DNA of 64,000 nucleotides from Candidatus Krumholzibacteriota bacterium (GCA_022711765.1 JAKLEB010000002.1:358368-422367), one strand, 5' to 3'. Counted from the first letter of the stretch, positions 49,833 through 59,544 are shown. A program made the numbers and translations. The notes: a model not told the origin generated them from the sequence alone.

Positions 49833-52430
49833 TCAGAAGCCCTGCGGCCGCGACGCTCCGTCGCCGTCGTCGCCGAACCAGCGGATCAAGCCGGTCTCGA
49901 AGCGGTTCAGGGGGAACCGGGAATTGCGCGGCGTCACGCGCGCGGTGAATCCGCGCTGGCCCGAACGCCGGCAGGGGATCTCGCCGGTGAAGGTGATCTG
50001 CCCGAGCTTGACGTCCCCGACCGGCGTCATCGTCTCGGTCTCGCCGCCGACGATCCGGCCCTGGGTGTCGAGGAGTCCGTGGTAGATCTCGACGAGGACG
50101 TCGTCGGCGCTGAGCTGGCCGAGGTTCACGGTCGCCTGCACCGGGAACCGCGAGCCCATCGGCTGCGCTTCCTTGTCCTCGGCGGCGATGTCGACGACCT
50201 GGACGGTGCTCCAGCGCTTGACGACCATCTCGCGCCAGGCCGCCAGCTCGCGCGCCGCCGCCGCGTCGTTCTCCCAGAGCTTGCGCGACTGCTCGATGCA
50301 GGGCACGTAGAAGCGCTGGGTGTATTCCTCCACCATGCGGTTGGTGTTGAACTCGGCATTCACGGTCCGCATCGAGTTCTTCATCACCCGCACCCACTCG
50401 CGCGGCACGTCGTCGCTGGACCGCTCGTAGTAGATCGGCGCGATCTCGTTCTCCAGCAGCTCGTAGAGCGCAGTGCTCTCGATCTGGTCCTGGTAGCCGG
50501 GGTCCTCGTAGTCCTCGCCGGCGCCGATCGCCCAGCCGTTCTCCTTGTTGTAACCCTCGCACCACCAGCCGTCGAGCACCGAGACGTTGATGCCGCCGTT
50601 GACCGGGACCTTCATGCCGCTGGTGCCGGAGGCTTCGAGCGGCCGCCGCGGGTTGTTCAGCCAGATGTCGACGCCCTGCACCATGTAGCGGGCCACCTCG
50701 ATGTTGTAGTCCTCGAGGAAGACGATGCGCTTGCGGAACTCGTCGCGCTGGGCGAGGTGCACGATCTGCCGGATGAGCTCCTTGCCGGGATGATCCTTGG
50801 GGTGCGCCTTGCCGGCGAAGATGATCTGGACCGGGCGCGCCGGATTGTTGAGGATGCGGGCGAGACGGGTCGGATCGCTCAGGATCAGGTTCGCCCGCTT
50901 GTAGGTGGCGAAGCGGCGCGCGAAGCCGATCGTCAGGGCTTCCGGGTCCAGGACCTCGCGCGCGGCCGTGATGTTCGCGCGGTTGGCGCCGCGGGCCTCG
51001 AGCTGCTTGTGCAGCCGACGGCGCACGAAGCCGACCAGCCGCTCGCGCATGCGCTCGTGGGCGCGCCACAACTCGGCGTCGGGGATCCGGGCGACCCGTT
51101 CCCACACCATGTGGTTGGTCGGCTTGTCGTACCAACGCGGGCCGAGGTACCGCTCGTAGAGACGCGCCAGCTCCATGCACTGCCAGGTCCGGGTGTGGAT
51201 GCCGTTGGTGATGTGGCTGATCGGCAGCTCGTCGACCGGCACGCCCGGCCAGATTCGCTGCCACATCTTGCGCGACACGTGGCCGTGCAGCTCGCTCACG
51301 CCGTTGGCGAACTGCGCGAGGCGCAGGGCGAGCACGGTCATGCAGAAGGTCTCGCTCTTGTCCGACGGGTCCTGACGACCGAGGTTGATGAGGTTCTCGA
51401 TGCCGATGCCGAGCTGGTCGGCGAGCGGTTTGAGGTAGGTGCGCACGAGCTGCGGATCGAAGTGGTCGTTGCCGGCGGGCACCGGCGTGTGGGTCGTGAA
51501 GACGCTGGACGACCTCACCAGCTCGAAGGCCACGTCGTAGGGCAGCTTGTTCTCGAGCATCAGGAGCCGGATGCGCTCGAGGCAGAGGAACGCCGAATGG
51601 CCCTCGTTCAGGTGGAAGACGTCCGGCTTGATGCCCAGCGCGCGCAGGGCGCGCATCCCGCCGATGCCGAGCAGGATCTCCTGCCGGATGCGCATGTCGA
51701 TGTCGCCGCCGTACAGCCGGCTCGTGAGCTCGCGATCCTCGGGGCGGTTCGCGCTCAGGTTGGTGTCGAGCAGGAAGAGCGGGTTGCGCCCGACCTGGAC
51801 GCGCCAGATCCGGGCCGCGACCTTGCGGCCGGGATAGTCGATCTCGATCGTCGCCGGGTTGCCGTCCGCCTGGCGTTCCGGCGTCATCGCCATGTTGAAG
51901 AAATCGTTGACCGGATAGTCCTCCTGCTGCCAGCCGTCATGGTTCAGGTACTGCCGGAAGTAACCGTACTGGTAGGCGAGCCCGACCCCGACGAGGGGCA
52001 CGCCGAGATCGGTCGCCGACTTGAGGTGGTCGCCGGCGAGGATGCCGAGGCCGCCGGAGTACAGCGGCAGGCATTCGTGCAGGCCGAACTCGAAGGAGAA
52101 GTAGGCGACCATCGGTTTCGCGAGGTGCTCGTGCTCCGTCTCGAACCATGACGTCTGGGTGAGGTAGCGCTGGAGATCGTCGTGCACGGCCTCCAGGTGC
52201 GCGAGGAAGGCCTGGTCGCGGGTGAGGTCGCTGATGCGGTCGGAGGAGAGGCTGCCCAGAACCGCGATGGGGTTGTTGCGATGCTCCTCCCAGAGGTCCG
52301 GATCGACCCGCCGCAGGAGGTTGATGGCCTCCGGATTCCAGACCCACCAGAGGTTGCGGGCGATCTCGAGCAGCGGCTGGAGCTTGGGCGGCAGGCTGGG
52401 CGTGACGGTGAACTTGCGGATCTTCGGCAT
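49833..52430 (-). CDS. glgP: Alpha-glucan (glycogen/maltodextrin) phosphorylase
   Basis: The 865-residue protein matches the shorter GT35-type alpha-glucan phosphorylases, with an N-terminal DUF3417 region (SLPPKLQPLLEIARNLWWVWNPEAINLLRRVDP). It also has YFSFEFGLHECLPLYSGGLGILAGDHLK, IIFAGKAHPKD and EASGTSGMK with the PLP-linked lysine. It releases glucose 1-phosphate from alpha-1,4-glucans. ATG 52430 follows GGGAGAGAG. It is alone on its strand, 87 bp from the alkyltransferase gene upstream. Confidence 0.94.
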   Translation of the reverse strand: MPKIRKFTVTPSLPPKLQPLLEIARNLWWVWNPEAINLLRRVDPDLWEEHRNNPIAVLGSLSSDRISDLTRDQAFLAHLEAVHDDLQRYLTQTSWFETEHEHLAKPMVAYFSFEFGLHECLPLYSGGLGILAGDHLKSATDLGVPLVGVGLAYQYGYFRQYLNHDGWQQEDYPVNDFFNMAMTPERQADGNPATIEIDYPGRKVAARIWRVQVGRNPLFLLDTNLSANRPEDRELTSRLYGGDIDMRIRQEILLGIGGMRALRALGIKPDVFHLNEGHSAFLCLERIRLLMLENKLPYDVAFELVRSSSVFTTHTPVPAGNDHFDPQLVRTYLKPLADQLGIGIENLINLGRQDPSDKSETFCMTVLALRLAQFANGVSELHGHVSRKMWQRIWPGVPVDELPISHITNGIHTRTWQCMELARLYERYLGPRWYDKPTNHMVWERVARIPDAELWRAHERMRERLVGFVRRRLHKQLEARGANRANITAAREVLDPEALTIGFARRFATYKRANLILSDPTRLARILNNPARPVQIIFAGKAHPKDHPGKELIRQIVHLAQRDEFRKRIVFLEDYNIEVARYMVQGVDIWLNNPRRPLEASGTSGMKVPVNGGINVSVLDGWWCEGYNKENGWAIGAGEDYEDPGYQDQIESTALYELLENEIAPIYYERSSDDVPREWVRVMKNSMRTVNAEFNTNRMVEEYTQRFYVPCIEQSRKLWENDAAAARELAAWREMVVKRWSTVQVVDIAAEDKEAQPMGSRFPVQATVNLGQLSADDVLVEIYHGLLDTQGRIVGGETETMTPVGDVKLGQITFTGEIPCRRSGQRGFTARVTPRNSRFPLNRFETGLIRWFGDDGDGASRPQGF

Positions 52431-52517
52431 GGCTCTCTCCCGCGCAGCAGGCGACCGGGCGCGAATCGGGTCCAAATGTAATCCCGGAGGGTCACGCATC
52501 AAGCGCGGCGTTCCGGA

Positions 52518-53117
52518 CTAGAAGAGGCGCGGCGGGCGGACGCGAGAGCCCGCGGCGAGCGTGTGTCCTTCCAGGCGCAGCAGGCGCGCCTTGAGCTCGG
52601 TGCCCCCGGTGAAGCCGACGAGGCTGCCGTCGGTGCCGAGGAGCCGGTGGCAGGGAATCACGATCGGCAGGGGATTCTGGGCGGCGGCCTGGCCCACGGC
52701 ACGGGCGGCCCGCGGCTCGCCGATGTCCGCGGCGAGGCGGCTGTAGGAGCGGAGTTGACCGAAGGGGATGTCCTGCAAGCGACTCCAGACGCGCAGCTGG
52801 AACTGGGTTCCCCGGGGCGCGAGCGGCAGCTCGAAGCGTCGGCGTTCACCGACGAAATACTCTCCCAGTTGGCAGGCGAGGGGCTTGAACCACGCCGCGT
52901 CCTCGGTCAGGATGATGTCTTGCCGGGACAGGTCCGGCGCGTCTGCCGCCGCCAGCCGCGCCAGCTCGGTGCGCCATGCATCCGCCTCGGTCAGGATCAG
53001 GAGGTGGCGCAACCCGTCCGCGTCGGCCACGGCCAGCAGCGGACCCGCGAGAGTGGACAGGAGAGCATGGCGAAATTCCACAGCGCACTCCGCTACGGCG
53101 ATGGCAACCGGCTGCAT
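52518..53117 (-). CDS. ogt: Methylated-DNA--protein-cysteine methyltransferase
   Basis: The 199-residue protein has the acceptor-cysteine motif IPCHRLLG (C156), the helix-turn-helix segment (IPFGQLRSYSRLAADIGEPRAARAVGQAAAQNPLPIV) and a variable N-terminal domain. It repairs O6-alkylguanine by irreversible transfer to C156. ATG 53117 is 8 bp from the ATG of the divergent methyltransferase gene, so each promoter must lie within the other gene. Confidence 0.92.
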   Translation of the reverse strand: MQPVAIAVAECAVEFRHALLSTLAGPLLAVADADGLRHLLILTEADAWRTELARLAAADAPDLSRQDIILTEDAAWFKPLACQLGEYFVGERRRFELPLAPRGTQFQLRVWSRLQDIPFGQLRSYSRLAADIGEPRAARAVGQAAAQNPLPIVIPCHRLLGTDGSLVGFTGGTELKARLLRLEGHTLAAGSRVRPPRLF

Positions 53118-53125
53118 GCTAGCAG

Positions 53126-54061
53126 ATGCCGCCGGTCGAGCCAAGCGCGGTCCCGGTGAAGCCGGACGAGGTCCGGCTGCGATCCCTGGTCGCCGCCGGC
53201 AACGTGCTCGACCTCCGGGAGGCGGCGAGCCACGCGGCCGGCCACCTGCGGGGGTGCGCCTCGCTGCCGCTGGAGCGCGCGCTCGCGGCCGTGCCGGAAC
53301 CGCGGCGAGCCGCCTGGCTGGCGGAGAACCTGCCGTCGATCTTCCTGCCGCCTCGCCACCAGCCGCTCACCGTGGTCGCCGAGGACCCCGCGCTCGCCCA
53401 GGCGGTCGCGAACCACCTGACGAATCGCGGCCGTCCGCCGGTCGCCGCGGTCGCTCTCGGCGCGGACGACCTCGCCCGCCTGCCGTCCGACCTGCGGTCG
53501 TGCGGCGTGTCGCCCGTCGTCCTCTGGCGGCCTCCCGAGTTTCTCCAGCGGTGGGCGCACCTCCTGCCGCCGCCCGCGGCCGGGCCGCTCCTCGACCTCG
53601 CCTGCGGCAGCGGGCGCGCGACGGTCTGGCTCGCCCGGCGCGGCTGGCGAGTCACCGGCATCGACCACCAGCCGGACGCGCTCGATCTGGCGGCGCGCCT
53701 GGCCCGCAGCGCCGGCGCGCGGGTGGACCTGCGCCTGGCCGACCTGCGGCAGCCGGCGGATCTCCCGGCCGGCCCCTGGGCGGGGATCCTGATGTTCCGG
53801 TTCCTCGAGCGGCCGCTCGTCGCTCGGCTCTCGCGGCTTCTGCGGCCGGGGTCGATCGTGATGCTGACCACGTTCCGCGATGCGCCGGGGTACGTCGGCA
53901 ACCCGCGACCGCGCTACCGGCTCGCGCGGGACGAGGCGGCGACGTTGTGGCCGCCCGGGTCGGCCGAGATCCTCGTGCACGTCGAGGGTTTCGATCCGGA
54001 CGGCAAGCCGACCGCCGGCGCCGTCGTTCGCTGGACGGGGCCGGCGGGTCGATCGCGGTAG
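53126..54061 (+). CDS. Rhodanese-like domain fused to a SAM-dependent methyltransferase
   Basis: Residues about 20-150 look like a rhodanese fold (NVLDLREAASHAAGHLRGCASLPL), but the active-site loop cysteine is not seen. From about residue 145 a class I methyltransferase begins, with LLDLACGSGRATVWLARRGWRVTGID for SAM binding, as in TehB-like enzymes. The inactive rhodanese part may bind a substrate or partner. The divergent start with ogt, 8 bp apart, is unusual. Confidence 0.8.
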   Translation: MPPVEPSAVPVKPDEVRLRSLVAAGNVLDLREAASHAAGHLRGCASLPLERALAAVPEPRRAAWLAENLPSIFLPPRHQPLTVVAEDPALAQAVANHLTNRGRPPVAAVALGADDLARLPSDLRSCGVSPVVLWRPPEFLQRWAHLLPPPAAGPLLDLACGSGRATVWLARRGWRVTGIDHQPDALDLAARLARSAGARVDLRLADLRQPADLPAGPWAGILMFRFLERPLVARLSRLLRPGSIVMLTTFRDAPGYVGNPRPRYRLARDEAATLWPPGSAEILVHVEGFDPDGKPTAGAVVRWTGPAGRSR

Positions 54062-54065
54062 GGTC

Positions 54066-55784
54066 CTACTTCACCAGCTGGAGCTTCGCCGTCTGGCTCT
54101 CGCCGCCGGCGGTGAGGCGCAGCAGATACGTGCCGGTGGACTGCTGGCGGCCCTGGTCGTTGCGGCTGTCCCAGCTCAGCGAGTGAGCGCCCGAGCCCAG
54201 CGACTCGTCGGCCAGCGTGCGCACCAGGCGCCCGTGCACGTCGTAGACCTGCGCGAGCACCCGCGCATCGCGGGCGAGGTAGAACTCGATGTTGACCTGA
54301 GGATTGAAGGGATTCGGGAACACCGTGCCCAGCCTGAGACCCTGGGTCGGGCTGATCGGCGTGGTCTCGACCAGGAGTTCGCCGAGGACGAACCACTCGC
54401 CGCCGCCGAAACGCGCCTCGAGGCTGTAATCGACCTCGGCGATGGCCGCCGCGGGCTTGTCGACTGCCCGGTAGCGGCCCGGCGAGTTCATGGCCTCGCA
54501 CTCGACCGGCCACGCATCGCCATCAGGATCGGCGTGGGAACGGCCCCACATGCGGAACTCGATCTCGGGAACGCTGACCACGGTCCAGGTGAGGACGACC
54601 TCGTCGACGTGCGTGACGGCGGTGAAGTTCTGCAGGACGACGCCGACGTCCTCGCACCCGGCCGGCTGAGCGCCGATCAGGCCCACGGGACTGTTCGCCT
54701 CCGCGCACGGCGATTCGTCCTGCAGGAAGTAGGGATTCAGGTCGCAGAACAGCGGGTCCGCCTCGAGGTTGTTGTCGGCGTAGCGCATCGGCGCCAGATC
54801 GCCGACCCAGTTGCCGCCGAGATTGCCGAAGACGTCCGAGCTCATGACGCTCAACCAACAGTCGTCGCTCGCGAGCGCCTCGCCTTGATTGAAGCTCACG
54901 ATGGAATGGTCGATGTAGAGACTGCCGCCGATGACCATGAATGCCGCACCAGATTCCCACGCCTCGTTGCTGTCCACCGTGCAGTTGACGAAGCCCGTGT
55001 GAGCGCCCGTCATCCTGACGGCGCCGCCTTGCCGAGCGGCGTTGGCGGCGAGGACGCAGCGGGTGAACACGACCGAGGACGCGAAGTCGGCGAAGAACGC
55101 GCCGCCGAGTTCCTGGGGCGCGATCGTCGTGTTGCCGCTCAGCACCGAATCGTAGAGCCAGCATGAAGAGGAGGCGCGGGCGGAGATGGCGCCGCCCCAG
55201 GCGGCGGTGTTGTCGCGAAACACGCAGCGGGTGAGCTCGGCCACGCTGTCGTAGCTGAGGTCGAGGGCGCCGCCGCCTTTGATCGCGCGGTTGCCGCTGA
55301 AGACGCAGTCCTCGGCGTCGACCTGGCCGTGGCTGATCCGCAGCGCGCCACCGCTGTAGTCGGCTTCGTTGCCGACGAACCGGACGTGACGCAGCGTGAC
55401 CATGGCGTTGCTGACGAAGAGGCCGCCGCCGCTCGTGTCGTAGCTCGTGCCGCCCTTGGCGTCGCCGCTGGAGATGGTCAGGCCGATCAGGCTGACCGAC
55501 TGGATGCTCTCGGCGCGGAAGACGCGACCCAGCGTCGCGCCGTCGACGACGACGGACTCCGGGTCGTCCGGACTGCCGAGGATGGTGATACCGTCGACGA
55601 GATCGAGATCGGCGCCGTCGTAATGTCCCGGGGACAGCAGGATGCGGTCGCCGCTGGCAGCTTGGTCGAGAGCGTCTCCGAGGGTCGCCGCGTCGACGGG
55701 AACGAGGATGTCACGAGCCGATCCCACGCCGACGGTCGCCAGGAGGCAGGCAACCACCAGAGAAACGATCTGTATTTTCAACAT
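54066..55784 (-). CDS. Secreted beta-helix (polymorphic-outer-membrane-like) protein with FlgD-like tail
   Basis: ATG 55784 after GGAGGT gives a signal peptide (VSLVVACLLATVGVGSA) and a 572-residue protein. Residues about 25-340 are a right-handed beta-helix with repeated GGA(L/I/F) and cysteine-flanked coils (CVFSGNRAIKGGGALDLS, CVFRDNTAAWGGAISARA, CVLAANAARQGGAVRMTG). The C-terminus has NPFNPQV and a FlgD-like domain, shared in type with the protein at 9264. It is likely exported to the surface through the same sorting route. The substrate is unknown. Confidence 0.85.
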   Translation of the reverse strand: MLKIQIVSLVVACLLATVGVGSARDILVPVDAATLGDALDQAASGDRILLSPGHYDGADLDLVDGITILGSPDDPESVVVDGATLGRVFRAESIQSVSLIGLTISSGDAKGGTSYDTSGGGLFVSNAMVTLRHVRFVGNEADYSGGALRISHGQVDAEDCVFSGNRAIKGGGALDLSYDSVAELTRCVFRDNTAAWGGAISARASSSCWLYDSVLSGNTTIAPQELGGAFFADFASSVVFTRCVLAANAARQGGAVRMTGAHTGFVNCTVDSNEAWESGAAFMVIGGSLYIDHSIVSFNQGEALASDDCWLSVMSSDVFGNLGGNWVGDLAPMRYADNNLEADPLFCDLNPYFLQDESPCAEANSPVGLIGAQPAGCEDVGVVLQNFTAVTHVDEVVLTWTVVSVPEIEFRMWGRSHADPDGDAWPVECEAMNSPGRYRAVDKPAAAIAEVDYSLEARFGGGEWFVLGELLVETTPISPTQGLRLGTVFPNPFNPQVNIEFYLARDARVLAQVYDVHGRLVRTLADESLGSGAHSLSWDSRNDQGRQQSTGTYLLRLTAGGESQTAKLQLVK

Positions 55785-55996
55785 CTGGACCTCCGTGTCA
55801 ATCCCCCGTGATCCGAGATGCAAATCGGATACCAATCCAGGTGAGGCGTGTCCGAACACGGGCACGAGCGATGGCAGGTTCGAAACCGAGGAACAAATCG
55901 CTGGCGATCGACCCTGCCTAGCCCTTACGATAAGGAGCGGAGGGCGATCGGGAAGCAAAGAATTTTCACCTTTCCGTCCAGCGGCAGGTTAACTCT

Positions 55997-56350
55997 ATGT
56001 GGCGTAAACTCGTAGTCGGTCTCAGCATTTTTCTCGCGGTGCTGCTCCAAGTCCCCGCGGCGGAGGCGCAGAGCCCCCTCGAGATCCGATGCCAGTGGTG
56101 GCCGCCTCAGTCCGGGTCCGCGGCGGACCGATACAATCTGGTCGTCGAGGACGTCAACAACGGCGACACCTTCACCTACTCGGTCCCTCATCAGGGCGGA
56201 GATGCGCACATCCTCCAGGAGTTCGTCTTCACGGAGGGGCTGTACGGTCGGGAGTACCGGGCGAGAGTCCGGGCGCTCGATGACCAGAATCGCGCCGGTC
56301 CCTGGTCCACCTGGTCGGTCGTCTACGTGTTCGAGGTTCCCGAACCTTGA
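55997..56350 (+). CDS. Small secreted fibronectin-type-III-like protein
   Basis: The 117-residue product has a signal peptide (MWRKLVVGLSIFLAVLLQVPAAEA) and one domain with the Fn3 pattern (ADRYNLVVEDV, YGREYRARVRALDDQNRAGPWSTWS). The WSxWS-like segment is typical of Fn3. It is probably a small periplasmic or surface protein; its function is unknown. The 212-bp region before it, shared with the divergent beta-helix gene, has two small hairpins (55811-55830 and 55847-55860) and is AT-rich near 55960. Confidence 0.72.
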   Translation: MWRKLVVGLSIFLAVLLQVPAAEAQSPLEIRCQWWPPQSGSAADRYNLVVEDVNNGDTFTYSVPHQGGDAHILQEFVFTEGLYGREYRARVRALDDQNRAGPWSTWSVVYVFEVPEP

Positions 56351-56351
56351 C

Positions 56352-56377
56352 CTCGCGCCCTGGACGGCGCGAGTATT
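56352..56377 (+). terminator. Hairpin terminator after the Fn3-like gene
   Basis: CTCGCGCC (56352-56359) pairs with GGCGCGAG (56366-56373) around CTGGAC and is followed by TATT. It begins right after the stop codon of the small secreted protein. Confidence 0.55.
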
Positions 56378-56437
56378 AGCGCGGTAGGTTCCGCCGCCGC
56401 CGCGCGGCGGTTTTCGTCGCCGTCCAAGGAGCGGACC

Positions 56438-57493
56438 GTGCAGGTCGGGCTCATCGGGCTCAAGTTCGCCGGGAAGACGACGCTCTTCAACGTCATCACG
56501 GGTGCCAGGCTGCCCACGGGCCAGGGCGGCGTCGACCCGCACCGGGCGATGGGAACGGTTCCCGATCCGCGCCTCGACACGCTCGCCGCCATGTACAAGC
56601 CCCGGCGGACGGTCCATGCCCAGATCGAATGGGTCGACGTGCCCGGGTTCAATCCCGGCCCTGGCCTCGACGGCGCTCGCGAGGCCACCCGCTTCCTCGA
56701 GCATGCCCGCCGCGTCGACGCGCTCGCGCAGGTCGTGCGCTGCTACGACGGCGGCTACGGCGATCCCGATCCCGCCGGCGAGCTCACGACGGTGTCGCTC
56801 GAGCTGATCCTCGCGGACCTCCAGGTGGTCGACAAACGGCTCGACCGGCTCCAGCGGGAACAGAAGCTGAAGGGCAAGCTCGAGCAGCCTCTCGAACCCG
56901 CGCTCTTCGAGCGCTTCAAGCGGCAGCTGGAGTCGGAGCGGCCGCTCCGCGAGCTCGCGCTCACCGCCGACGAGCGCCGGGCCGTCGCCGGTTATGCCTT
57001 CCTGACCCTCAAGCCGCTCATCGTCGTGCTGAACCACGCCGAGGGCGGACCGCCGTCCGCGGACGACCTCGCCGCGGCCCGGGCGGCCGGCGCCGAGGTG
57101 GTCGCCCTGTGCGCGGCCGTGGAAGCCGAGCTGGCGGAGCTGGCGCCGGAGGAAGCGCGCGAGTTCCTCGCCGATCTCGGCGTGACCGAGCCCGCGGCCC
57201 ACCGGATGATCCGCGCCTCGTACGCGGCGCTCGACCAGCACAGCTTCTTCACGGTCGGCCCGGACGAGTGCCGGGCCTGGACCGTGCGGCGCGGCGCCCT
57301 GGCGCCGGCCGCAGCCGGGATCATCCATACCGATCTCGAGCGCGGCTTCATCCGCGCCGAGGTCTGCGCCTTCGCCGACCTGATCGCGGCCGGCGGCCAC
57401 GCGGCGGCCAAGGCGGCCGGGAAGGTCCGGCTCGAGGGGAAGGGGTACGAGGTGCGCGACGGCGACATCATCGAGATCCGCTTCAACGTCTGA
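56438..57493 (+). CDS. YchF/OLA1-like P-loop NTPase with C-terminal TGS-like domain
   Basis: GTG 56438 after AAGGAG gives a 351-residue protein with P-loop GLKFAGKTT (YchF usually GLPNVGKST), DVPGF as G3, and NHAE where YchF/OLA1 carry an NxxE that favours ATP over GTP. A coiled-coil insert (RLDRLQREQKLKGKLEQ) and a C-terminal TGS-like domain (HTDLERGFIRAEVCAFADL to VRDGDIIEIRFNV) complete the YchF layout. YchF proteins act on ribosomes and oxidative stress. The diverged G1 suggests a paralogue rather than the main YchF. The stop overlaps the next gene. Confidence 0.82.
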   Translation: MQVGLIGLKFAGKTTLFNVITGARLPTGQGGVDPHRAMGTVPDPRLDTLAAMYKPRRTVHAQIEWVDVPGFNPGPGLDGAREATRFLEHARRVDALAQVVRCYDGGYGDPDPAGELTTVSLELILADLQVVDKRLDRLQREQKLKGKLEQPLEPALFERFKRQLESERPLRELALTADERRAVAGYAFLTLKPLIVVLNHAEGGPPSADDLAAARAAGAEVVALCAAVEAELAELAPEEAREFLADLGVTEPAAHRMIRASYAALDQHSFFTVGPDECRAWTVRRGALAPAAAGIIHTDLERGFIRAEVCAFADLIAAGGHAAAKAAGKVRLEGKGYEVRDGDIIEIRFNV

Positions 57494-59544
57494 TGACGGC
57501 CGGGACCGACCTTGCCGGCACCGGCCGCCGCGCCTGGCTGGTCGCGGCGCTCGCGCTGAGTCTTTTCGCGTCGGCGTTCTGGATCGTGTTCTGGCGCCAG
57601 TCGGCGGACAGTGCGCTGGTGCGCGTTCCCGTCCTCGACGAGCGCTGGTACTTGGACCGCGCCGCGCAGCTGCGCGCCGAGGGATGCAGGCAGGGGCAGA
57701 TCTTCCTGATGTCGCCGGGATACCCGCTCGTCGTCGCCGCCGCTGGCGGTCGACCTCCCGGCGAGACCGGCGTGCTGACGACGTCGCCCCGCGCTCTTCT
57801 CGCGCTGCAGGCCGCGGCCTGGCTGGCCGCCGGCCTGCTCGCGGGCGCGGTCGTGCATTCGACCGGCCGGCGCGCCGGCCTTTCCGAGCGAGCGGCAACC
57901 GCGGCCGGCGTCCTGGCGGCATCGCTGTTCCTGCTCTACCGGCCGGCTGCGATCTACGCCCGCACGGTCCTGCTCGAGATCCCGCTCGCGTTCTGCGCGA
58001 CCGCCTCGCTCGCGGCGGCGACCTGCGGGCCGCGCCGGCTCGTTCGCCGCGCGATCCTCGCGGGACTGCTCCTGGGCGCCGCCGCGCTCCTGAGGGCGCA
58101 TGTGCTGGTCCTCCTGGCGCCGGTGGGCGTGGCCCTGGCGCGCGCGCCGGACCCCGGTCGGCGACGCGCGCTGGCGGTGGGGATCCTGCTCGGCCTCGCG
58201 CTCCTGCCGCCCGGGCTCGCCGCATGGCACAACACGCGGGCGACCGGCCGATTGGCGGGGCCGACCCTCAATGCCGGCATCAACCTCTACCTCGGGCAAC
58301 TCGCCGAATCGCACGGGCTATTCACCGTGCTCGACGGACTCGCGCTGGAGCAGGATCCGTCGGGCGAAGCCTACCTCGAACGGCGGCTCGGCCGCGCGCT
58401 CGACGGTCCGGGGGCGGTCGACCGCGCCTGGCTGGCGGAGGCGCGGCGGCTCGTGGCGGCGGACCCCGGCGGCGCCGCGGCGCGCTGGCTTCGCAAGTGC
58501 TGGCTGCACCTCCAGGCCTGGGAGATCTCGCAGGTGACGCCGCTCGGCCACTGGGCTGCCGACGCGCCGGTGCTGCGGCTGCTGGTCGTTCCGTGGGGTC
58601 TGTTGAGCCTCGTCGCGATCCAGGGACTCGCCGTGGTCGTCGCGCAGCCGGGCGGACGGTCGAGCCGCGCGTGGCCGCCCGCGACCCCGGGGCTGCGATC
58701 GGTCGCGCTGGTCTGGGCGGCGAGCGGCGCGCTCCTCGTGGCGGTCCAGAGCGCATTCTTCGTGGTGAGCCGCTATCGTCTCGTGCTCGCGCCGATCTGG
58801 GCCGTGCTGGCGGGCCTCGGCGTGGCGGCGGCCTGCCAGCTGTGGCGTTCGGGGCACCGCCGCCGCCTCGGGCGGCTCGCGGCGATCCTGCCGCTGGTCG
58901 CCTGCCTGGTCGTGCCCTGGGGGCTCGGCCGGACGCGGCAGGAATGGTCGGCGCAGGAGTCGTACAACCTCGCGCGCCGGTTGCTCGTGGTCGCCGGTCA
59001 GCCTGGTGCGCCGCCGGACGCGCGCGAGCGGGCGGACGGGCTCCTCGCCGAGACCTGCGGCGTCGTCCCGCATCTCGCCGGGCCCTGGCGGCTGCGGGCG
59101 CTCAACCTCGCCGCGATCGGACGGACGGACGAGGCGCTGGAGATCCTGTCGCGCGGCGTGATGGCGGCCGACCAGCCGCGCACGCTCGAGGGGGCGCGGA
59201 TCGGCCTGTTGCGCGAGATCGGCCGGCTCGACGCCGCCGAGGCGCTCATGCAGGCCTACCTGAGGGACGAGCCCGGCGACGCGGACATGCTCCACGACCT
59301 CGCCGTGCTGCAAGGCCAGCGCGGCCGCTGGGCGGCGGCCGAGGCGACGGCGCGGCGCCTCATGGCGGCCGCCCCCGACGACCATCGGGGATGGCTGGAC
59401 CTGGGCGTGGCTCTCGCGCGGCAGGATCGGAACGCCGAGGCAGGCGACGTCCTGCGCGACGGTCTGCGACGATTCCCTGCCGATCCCGCGCGCGCCAGGC
59501 TGGAGGCGAACCTCCGGCGATTGCCGCCGGCTCGACCGCGTTGA
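57493..59544 (+). CDS. Membrane glycosyltransferase-like protein with C-terminal TPR region
   Basis: ATG 57493 overlaps the ychF-like stop (TGATG). The 683-residue protein has about ten membrane helices with a first periplasmic loop carrying DERWYLDRAAQL, as in ArnT/PMT-type GT-C glycosyltransferases. A ~170-residue helical tail of TPR units (DADMLHDLAVLQGQRGRWAAAEATARRLMAAAPD) follows. It probably transfers a sugar from a polyprenyl carrier to a lipid or protein. Donor and acceptor are unknown. Confidence 0.75.
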   Translation: MTAGTDLAGTGRRAWLVAALALSLFASAFWIVFWRQSADSALVRVPVLDERWYLDRAAQLRAEGCRQGQIFLMSPGYPLVVAAAGGRPPGETGVLTTSPRALLALQAAAWLAAGLLAGAVVHSTGRRAGLSERAATAAGVLAASLFLLYRPAAIYARTVLLEIPLAFCATASLAAATCGPRRLVRRAILAGLLLGAAALLRAHVLVLLAPVGVALARAPDPGRRRALAVGILLGLALLPPGLAAWHNTRATGRLAGPTLNAGINLYLGQLAESHGLFTVLDGLALEQDPSGEAYLERRLGRALDGPGAVDRAWLAEARRLVAADPGGAAARWLRKCWLHLQAWEISQVTPLGHWAADAPVLRLLVVPWGLLSLVAIQGLAVVVAQPGGRSSRAWPPATPGLRSVALVWAASGALLVAVQSAFFVVSRYRLVLAPIWAVLAGLGVAAACQLWRSGHRRRLGRLAAILPLVACLVVPWGLGRTRQEWSAQESYNLARRLLVVAGQPGAPPDARERADGLLAETCGVVPHLAGPWRLRALNLAAIGRTDEALEILSRGVMAADQPRTLEGARIGLLREIGRLDAAEALMQAYLRDEPGDADMLHDLAVLQGQRGRWAAAEATARRLMAAAPDDHRGWLDLGVALARQDRNAEAGDVLRDGLRRFPADPARARLEANLRRLPPARPR

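Noticed and set aside
55785..55996. A c-di-GMP (GEMM) riboswitch in the divergent region
   Set aside because: An AAGCAAAG stretch recalls part of the motif, but the conserved surrounding stems and the CACGCACAGGGCAAACC segment are missing on both strands.
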